From IMG/VR virus record IMGVR_UViG_3300010401_000001, positions 25,856 to 89,855 of that record: 64,000 nt of DNA; one strand, 5' to 3'. This document shows positions 59,332-64,000 of the stretch, piece after piece. The position numbers were made by a program, and so were the translations under genes. Each line of letters begins with the position of its first letter. Position 1 is the stretch's first letter. The notes beneath the pieces are model-generated. The model did no database searches, had not been told where the DNA came from, and saw nothing but the letters and a program-made list of their open reading frames with translations. Source of the stretch: a virus.

Positions 59332-59547
59332 CCGAGATATTTTGATAAATTCCGGGTTAGCCTGGTCAGACTGGAACAATATCGACTCTGCATCGATCGT
59401 CACTGCTGTGCCGTCGTCAAGTGTGAGCATGAAGACCGCAGGAAATGGCTTCGTCGGGTCGGCATCTCTTCGTACGATCGTGCACTGAGTTACAGCACGT
59501 CCCTTCTTTGAAGCGAGCAAGCTGCAAATGTATTCGAGTTGGGTCAT
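59329..59547 (-). CDS. Small cargo protein, 72 aa
   Basis: MTQLEYICSLLASKKGRAVT and DGTAVTIDAESILFQSDQAN; small beta-rich protein with an AT-richer gene than its neighbours. Own promoter box. No family recognised. Confidence 0.6.
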   Translation of the reverse strand: MTQLEYICSLLASKKGRAVTQCTIVRRDADPTKPFPAVFMLTLDDGTAVTIDAESILFQSDQANPEFIKISR

Positions 59548-59562
59548 CAGGGATCCATCCTA
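59548..59562 (-). promoter_or_regulatory. Leaderless-type promoter (longer spacing)
   Basis: Minus-strand TAGGAT (59562-59557) followed by GG, nine bases before ATG 59547. Confidence 0.4.
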
Positions 59563-59593
59563 CTGCCACCGGTTCACCACTTCCAGTGTGGCC

Positions 59594-59872
59594 TCAAAGA
59601 CCTCGCGGGATTTGGCAGCTGCTCCAATCTATGGAGCGTCCCGGATGAGCTGCCATCCAACGACGCGCACGCTCTGCAAGCAGTTGGTCATCGAAGTCCA
59701 TGCCGAGCTCGCAATCCAACACGTCCACCTCGACGGCGCGCTCGCTGCCCTGCATAACCAACGCTACCCATCGATCGTTGATTCGAGCGACACTAAGCAA
59801 CGCACCGGCGCGCGGATGTCCTTGCGCATCGATCCAACCGATCCTGTTATCCATGTTCCCGATTAGTTCCAT
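59594..59872 (-). CDS. Small cargo protein, 92 aa
   Basis: MELIGNMDNRIGWIDAQGHP, LLSVARINDRWVALVMQGSE and a helical end. Beta-rich start. Own promoter box that overlaps the terminase stop. No family recognised. Confidence 0.6.
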   Translation of the reverse strand: MELIGNMDNRIGWIDAQGHPRAGALLSVARINDRWVALVMQGSERAVEVDVLDCELGMDFDDQLLAERARRWMAAHPGRSIDWSSCQIPRGL

Positions 59873-59884
59873 CCCGCCATCCTA
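59873..59884 (-). promoter_or_regulatory. Leaderless-type promoter
   Basis: Minus-strand TAGGAT (59884-59879) followed by GG, six bases before ATG 59872; overlaps the terminase stop codon region. Confidence 0.5.
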
Positions 59885-61858
59885 CCGCCGCCCGCCGACC
59901 GCCGCCAGCCGCGACATCGCCCGCCACTTCTCGCGGGGGTCCACCGCGCCGCGGTACCGCGCCACGAACTGCGACCACGCGTCGACCCGGTCCTTGCGCC
60001 GGCTACCCGGGAACGAGCACATCTCGCCGAGGAACCCTTCGTCGAGCGTCTTGCGGCTCTCGAGCTCGACCTGCGGGTAGAGCCACGACGCGCCGTCGCG
60101 CACGTAGGTCCGACACTCCGACCAGGTCGGCAAGGCGCCATGCGCGCGCTGCACCTTGTCCTCGTTCGGCGGCGGCTTCCAGGGCTCGACCTCGCAGCGC
60201 GCGCGCGTCCCGTCTGGCCACAGCAGCTCAACCTTGCGGTCGTGCTCGTCGAGGTACCAGCCGCGCTTGATGCTCCGCTCGACCTCCGCGCAGACGCCGG
60301 CGCCGAGCGCCTTGAGCTCGACCAGCACGCGCTCGATCATCCACGCGCCGATCAGCTCGTAGATGGCCCGGTACGTGCCGTCCACGCCGAGCACGCGCGT
60401 CCGGTCGTCCACCGCGAACCGCTCATCGCCGCGACATCCGCCGACGATCAGCCCGACCGCGGAGATCTTCGCGCCGGGTTTCGGATCGAGGCTGTTCGCG
60501 GCGTCGACGCTCAGCGTGAGCCGCTCGAGCTCGCCCGGCTTGATGACGATCGGCGACAGCTCGGCCCGCGGCACGCATCCGTCCGGCCGGCGCCTGAGCG
60601 CGGCGACGTTCTCGCCATCGAAGACGAAGAACCGCGCATGTGCGCGCTTGAAGATTCCATCGACGACGCGCTGCGCGTTCTGGTTGTACTGCCCCTCGTA
60701 TCCGGGCAGCTTGAGCCGCTTGTCGGCGAGTACGCCGGCGGAGAGCCGCGGGTGCATCGTCTCGCCCTTGGCGGTCCGCCAGTCTCGCCATCCGAACGGG
60801 GTCATCTCGGGCGCGTCGGCCGGCCCGTAGCCGTACTCTGCCGGGATGCAGAGGTGCGCCCAGCCCTTCGGGGTCCGCGGCGACCAGCGCGCAATCGACA
60901 GCAGATAGGCACTCACGCCTTCGACGTGGACGACCTGCTGCATGACGAGCCGGATGCTCCGGTGCTCGTCGTTGACGCGGGTCTCCATGGCGTTGGTCCA
61001 CTTGTTCTGGGCAGCGAGCCGCGTGCTCTCGTTGTGGACCCGGTCCGCGTCGTCCGGGTCGTCTCCGAACAGGCCGTCGACGTGCAGCCCGGTGAAGCCG
61101 CGCTGCCAGGTGCGCGAGTAGCGGACACCGCCCGCGCTGGTCGCCCAGTGGCTCACGCTGTCGACGTCGGGCCGGAGCACGATGTCGCGCGGCGCCGCGG
61201 GGTCGGGCTCGTCAGCCGGGTCTTCGACGTCGTAGGTGTCCCAGCTGATATCGAAGGTCTCTCGGTACCAGGCCGAGCGGATGATGTCGCGGGTCGCGTT
61301 GCTGTCGCGCGTGACGTTGGCGTCGATGCCCGAGGCGGCGCCGAACGCGAACGTCGGCGCGTGCAGCCAGATCCAGGCGCAGGCGCAGATCATCACGATC
61401 GTCGACTTCAACGTTCCTGGCGGCAAATTCTTGATCAGGTTTTGCACCAGCACGTAGCGAAACCACGGCTCCGGATCGCCGTCCTCCCATACCGCGCGCT
61501 CGGTGCGCGGCGGCTCGCCCTCCTGGACCTCCACCGGCCACTCGCGCTCCCAGGCGGCGCGCTGCCGCTCGATCATGTCGGCATGCTGGTCCGCCCATGC
61601 ATCCCAGTCATCGCTGTCCCGGGGCGGACCGTTGGCTACCACCCATCCCTCGAGCTGGAGCTGAGTATGGAGGCAGATTGCGTCGAGGTGCGGCCCCCAG
61701 TCGACACGGGTGCATCCGTTGACGACGCCAGCGGCCACGGCCTGCTGCACGAAGTCGCTCAGCCAGCGACGCGCGAGCTTGGCCCGTGCCCAGCGCGCGA
61801 TCGCGGCGCGATCGACCTCCCGATCCGATTCAGCTGGAGCTGCTACCGCCGTTGCCAT
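59882..61858 (-). CDS. terL: Terminase large subunit
   Basis: 658 residues. Walker A-like NLPPGTLKSTIV near residue 145-155 (Lys151), followed by the hydrophobic strand VMICACAWIWLHAPTFAFGA, an acidic block GLHVDGLFGDDPDDADRVHN that may hold the Walker B carboxylates, and the nuclease domain starting LTLSVDAANSLDPKPGAKIS. It cuts and translocates phage DNA into proheads. The start overlaps the DUF5681 gene by 29 bases. The N-terminal 140 residues are helical as in other large terminases of this type. Confidence 0.9.
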   Translation of the reverse strand: MATAVAAPAESDREVDRAAIARWARAKLARRWLSDFVQQAVAAGVVNGCTRVDWGPHLDAICLHTQLQLEGWVVANGPPRDSDDWDAWADQHADMIERQRAAWEREWPVEVQEGEPPRTERAVWEDGDPEPWFRYVLVQNLIKNLPPGTLKSTIVMICACAWIWLHAPTFAFGAASGIDANVTRDSNATRDIIRSAWYRETFDISWDTYDVEDPADEPDPAAPRDIVLRPDVDSVSHWATSAGGVRYSRTWQRGFTGLHVDGLFGDDPDDADRVHNESTRLAAQNKWTNAMETRVNDEHRSIRLVMQQVVHVEGVSAYLLSIARWSPRTPKGWAHLCIPAEYGYGPADAPEMTPFGWRDWRTAKGETMHPRLSAGVLADKRLKLPGYEGQYNQNAQRVVDGIFKRAHARFFVFDGENVAALRRRPDGCVPRAELSPIVIKPGELERLTLSVDAANSLDPKPGAKISAVGLIVGGCRGDERFAVDDRTRVLGVDGTYRAIYELIGAWMIERVLVELKALGAGVCAEVERSIKRGWYLDEHDRKVELLWPDGTRARCEVEPWKPPPNEDKVQRAHGALPTWSECRTYVRDGASWLYPQVELESRKTLDEGFLGEMCSFPGSRRKDRVDAWSQFVARYRGAVDPREKWRAMSRLAAVGGRR

Positions 61859-62306
61859 CGCTCGGCGCCTCCACTGCGGTCGCCGGGATGGGCACGAGCG
61901 GAATCACCTTGGCCGGCAGCGCCTGGTCGATCTTCGACAGGATGCGGAGCTCGTCATCGGTGAGCTCGCGGTCGTCCAGCCGGGGCGCGGCCGTCTCTAG
62001 CCCGGACTCGACCTTGAGCGACATGGCCGGCCTGCCAAGGCTCCGGTCGAGCAGCTCGCGGATCGCCCAGAAACGGCTCTTGGCGTCCTCCATGCCCGGC
62101 TCTGCGCCGGCGGCGATTCGCAACAGCATCATCACCAGGTCGGCCCCGCCATGGGTGAGATCGGCGATGAGCGTCGGCACCAGCCGACGCATCTGCATCG
62201 CCGCCTTGGTCTGGCCTCCGGGGTTCGGGCATTGCCCTTTCTGGAACCGAGTCGACTTCCCCTGCTCGGTGGCTCCGTGGAAGTTGTCAGCGCGCCGGCT
62301 GTTCAC
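61830..62306 (-). CDS. DUF5681-domain protein (small-terminase position)
   Basis: 158 residues from GTG 62306. STRFQKGQCPNPGGQTKAAM is the DUF5681 core (F-x-x-G-x-S/C-x-N-P-x-G), followed by helices. Proteins with this motif lie directly before terL in many phages and probably act as the DNA-recognising small terminase. The portal N-terminus also carries a similar GVSGNPRGRPSK motif. Confidence 0.7.
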   Translation of the reverse strand: MNSRRADNFHGATEQGKSTRFQKGQCPNPGGQTKAAMQMRRLVPTLIADLTHGGADLVMMLLRIAAGAEPGMEDAKSRFWAIRELLDRSLGRPAMSLKVESGLETAAPRLDDRELTDDELRILSKIDQALPAKVIPLVPIPATAVEAPSDGNGGSSSS

Positions 62307-63193
62307 GAGGCACGCTCCACAGCTCGCTCCACCACAAGCCAGTAATACGCCCCCTCGTCGGATAGCCCCAAGCCCCGCGCGGCGAGGGCGGAGCGAAGCG
62401 GCTCGAGGTCCGGCGGCTTGGGCATCTCGGCCGCGCCGGATTTGACCTTGCGCGCGCCGGCGGCGTCGCGCGGCGGCGCGTAGACGTGCATGCCAGCCTT
62501 GGCCGCCGTGGCGAGCTGCGCGGCTTGGCGCGGGCTGGCGTAGTCCAGGGTCTCGTCCTGCGCCGGCTCGGCACGATACGGAGTTGTATTGCGCGCCCCC
62601 GGGGACATTCGGGGCTGTACTGTTGTCCCCCCGGTTGCAGCGTTGCGCTGTACCACCTCGCTCACGGCGCGCCCGACCAGCCCCAGGCGGTCCACGGCTT
62701 CGTCCATCACGGCTCGGCGCTGGATCCGCGGCAGGGCCTGCACCTCGGCGGATCGCGCATAGGCCAGGGCCTGGGTCCCGCGCTCGAGGTGCTTGATGGC
62801 GTCGCGGAGGTCCTGCTCGTCGTTCACGGCCGCGCCAGGGGCGCCGCGCCGACCCTTGCCGCGATAGCGCTTCCAGCCGTCGTTGTCGCGACGGAACGGG
62901 TCGCCGCGATCCTGCGTAAACTTTGCCTTAACCGCCTCGACGGTCAGGCGCTCGGGTCGCCGCGCGGCACAAACCGCGCACCGCTCGCCGTTCTTGGGGT
63001 GCCCACAGCCCCGCCACTGCCCGAGCGCCTCGCGGCGGTCGCGGACCTTACGCATAGTGGCGATGGCCGCCTTGCGAGCCTTCATGCGGTGCTGTTTGCA
63101 GTAGCTGGTTCCGTCCGCCGCAGGACGCTTACAGCTTGTCGAGTAGGTGCACTCGTTGTCGAGTAGTCTTCGATGATACGTGGAGCTGTCCAC
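62303..63193 (-). CDS. Cys-rich protein upstream of terminase, 296 aa
   Basis: GTG 63193 (MDSSTYHRRLLDNECTYSTS). CKRPAADGTSYCKQHRMKAR and GCGHPKNGERCAVCAARRPE give two zinc-type clusters in the first 80 residues; then TVEAVKAKFTQ (encoded by the dispersed repeat), a basic linker and helices. It may be a DNA-binding regulator or HNH-like relic; no catalytic HNH triad is obvious. Confidence 0.65.
   Translation of the reverse strand: MDSSTYHRRLLDNECTYSTSCKRPAADGTSYCKQHRMKARKAAIATMRKVRDRREALGQWRGCGHPKNGERCAVCAARRPERLTVEAVKAKFTQDRGDPFRRDNDGWKRYRGKGRRGAPGAAVNDEQDLRDAIKHLERGTQALAYARSAEVQALPRIQRRAVMDEAVDRLGLVGRAVSEVVQRNAATGGTTVQPRMSPGARNTTPYRAEPAQDETLDYASPRQAAQLATAAKAGMHVYAPPRDAAGARKVKSGAAEMPKPPDLEPLRSALAARGLGLSDEGAYYWLVVERAVERAS
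62911..62944 (-). repeat. Dispersed repeat copy B
   Basis: CCTGCGTAAACTTTGCCTTA then ACCGCCTCGACGGTCAGG in plus sense; three differences from copy A over the first 34 bases. Encodes TVEAVKAKFTQ. Confidence 0.65.
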
Positions 63194-63228
63194 CTTAACT
63201 TAGCGTTAACCGCCTCGACGGGTATCGG
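63194..63228. repeat. Dispersed repeat copy C, in divergent gap
   Basis: CTTAACTTAGCGTTAACCGC then CTCGACGGGTATCGG; a weaker match to copies A and B. It lies in the non-coding gap between two divergent genes (63194-63274), where it could contain promoter or operator sequence. Confidence 0.5.
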
Positions 63229-63274
63229 TCGAATTATGGTGCGCGAGCGGACCGCCACATGCGATAGGGAATCG

Positions 63275-63847
63275 ATGACCACGATCAGATTTCCATCCTA
63301 CCTCGGCACCGTGGCGAACATGATGCCGTTCGTCTTCGGGGATCGCGACACGCTGCCCGGGCCATACGCCAGCTACGCCGAGATCGTCGAGCTCTGCGCC
63401 ATGACTCGCGGATCGACGTGCTACCTGACGGTCCACGAGTCGTGGGTACCTCGCGGTCAGACCCAGCGGCGCGGCGGAGTTCACACCGATGGCACGTCGG
63501 ATGGGCCGTGGGGAGGAGGGTGGGGAAGCGATAGCATCTACTTGGCCTCCACCGACGGAGACACGCTGATTTGGGATACTACCCTTCCGGCTTCGATGGT
63601 CGACTGTCACGGCGCTCCGCTCGTGCGACTCGGTGAGCCATCTGGGTCTCTGTCCGCCGGCGTACTGCACCGCTTCACAGACCGCACCCCACACGCGGCC
63701 AGGCCCGCCGCCACCGATCACCATCGCCAGTTCGTCAGGGTCGTGGGTCCAGACATCCACGGGTGGTACGCTCGGCATAGCACGCCTAACCCAGTGGGCG
63801 TGCTGCCACGCGCGCCCATCATCACGGCCGACAAGTTCACCGCCTGA
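63275..63847 (+). CDS. Hypothetical protein with HxD...H pattern, 190 aa
   Basis: ATG 63275 (MTTIRFPSYLGTVANMMPFV) follows an AGGGA site. The order RRGGVHTDGTSDGPWGGGWG, YLASTDGDTLIWDTTL, RFTDRTPHAARPA and RQFVRVVGPDIHGWY recalls the metal-binding HxD...H...R set of cupin-type 2-oxoglutarate dioxygenases, which phages use to modify proteins or bases. This is a weak, pattern-based suggestion. Confidence 0.55.
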   Translation: MTTIRFPSYLGTVANMMPFVFGDRDTLPGPYASYAEIVELCAMTRGSTCYLTVHESWVPRGQTQRRGGVHTDGTSDGPWGGGWGSDSIYLASTDGDTLIWDTTLPASMVDCHGAPLVRLGEPSGSLSAGVLHRFTDRTPHAARPAATDHHRQFVRVVGPDIHGWYARHSTPNPVGVLPRAPIITADKFTA

Positions 63848-63850
63848 CCT

Positions 63851-63958
63851 GTGCGACTCGTTCACTGCAACGTTCACAGCGATCCCGCGAGTGGCCGACC
63901 GCACGCGATGGCACCGCCGTGCGGCTCTGTCGGATCCGGTCGGCACCGCCCGCGGTGA
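63851..63958 (+). CDS. Possible small protein, 35 aa
   Basis: GTG 63851, three bases after the previous stop, gives MRLVHCNVHSDPASGRPHAM and ends in TGA overlapping the next GTG (GTGA). Supported by spacing only. Confidence 0.35.
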   Translation: MRLVHCNVHSDPASGRPHAMAPPCGSVGSGRHRPR

Positions 63959-64000
63959 CCGGCCGGCAGCGGGCACAGGTCGGTGCGCGGCATCGGCCGC
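63955..64000 (+). CDS. Start of a gene cut by the window end
   Basis: GTG at 63955 overlaps the previous TGA and the frame is open to the edge (VTGRQRAQVGARHRP). Too short to identify. Confidence 0.3.
   Translation, partial: MTGRQRAQVGARHRP

Overview
The window is almost entirely one temperate, contractile-tailed phage (myovirus), either a prophage or a free phage contig. The DNA is GC-rich throughout. The host is most likely a myxobacterium or relative. The inference rests on a eukaryotic-type Ser/Thr kinase fused to a WD40 propeller and a lanthipeptide-like leader peptide, both gene types common in that group. No DNA polymerase, helicase or primase is visible, so replication genes lie outside the window or come from the host.

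Layout. 2-4398 (+) and 5788-15301 (+) are dense early operons of small genes, nearly all joined by ATGA/GTGA overlaps, many with CxxC zinc-ribbon motifs, two with ASCH-type folds and one with a cysteine-peptidase-like pattern. Between them lie an excisionase-like HTH gene and a tyrosine integrase (4442-5747). A tRNA-Cys 3' half flanked by paired octamer repeats (8583-8809) looks like attP. The second operon ends with a 1135-aa kinase-TM-WD40 protein and a 57-aa peptide with a class I lanthipeptide-type leader. A double-palindrome operator and promoter (15313-15371) then drives a four-gene operon of unknown function ending in a ribbon-helix-helix protein (15372-17753).

From 17754 to 63193 the main strand is minus and carries the late genes. 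Read right to left they are: DUF5681 protein and large terminase; portal (frameshifted); scaffold-like proteins; Mu gpF-like head protein; DUF2213 protease/scaffold; Gp24-like cement; DUF2184 capsid; DUF4054 and gp10-like adaptors; a giant neck-terminator fusion; DUF3383 sheath; DUF3277 tube; a frameshifting tail chaperone; tape measure; baseplate genes; Gp138-like spike (with an amber codon); gp25; gpJ; DUF2612; fibre; then a lysis block with amidase, a holin/lipoprotein fusion and an Acb2/Tad1-like anti-defence protein.

Inserted among the late genes, on both strands, are cargo genes. Many are preceded by the same -10-like box, TA-N-S-R-T, ending 6-9 nt before the start codon with no Shine-Dalgarno, as expected for leaderless mRNAs. 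The phage also encodes its own initiator tRNA-fMet (26681-26754) directly downstream of a nucleotidyltransferase gene. Because leaderless mRNAs depend on initiator tRNA, these two features may form one system; this is my main hypothesis from the window.

Four genes carry apparent lesions: portal, the Gp138-like spike, a small early gene at 9529, and a zinc-ribbon ORF at 21.4 kb. They suggest either prophage decay or sequence error. A GIY-YIG homing endonuclease has inserted at the 3' end of the gp10-like gene and left a visible copy of the old gene end.
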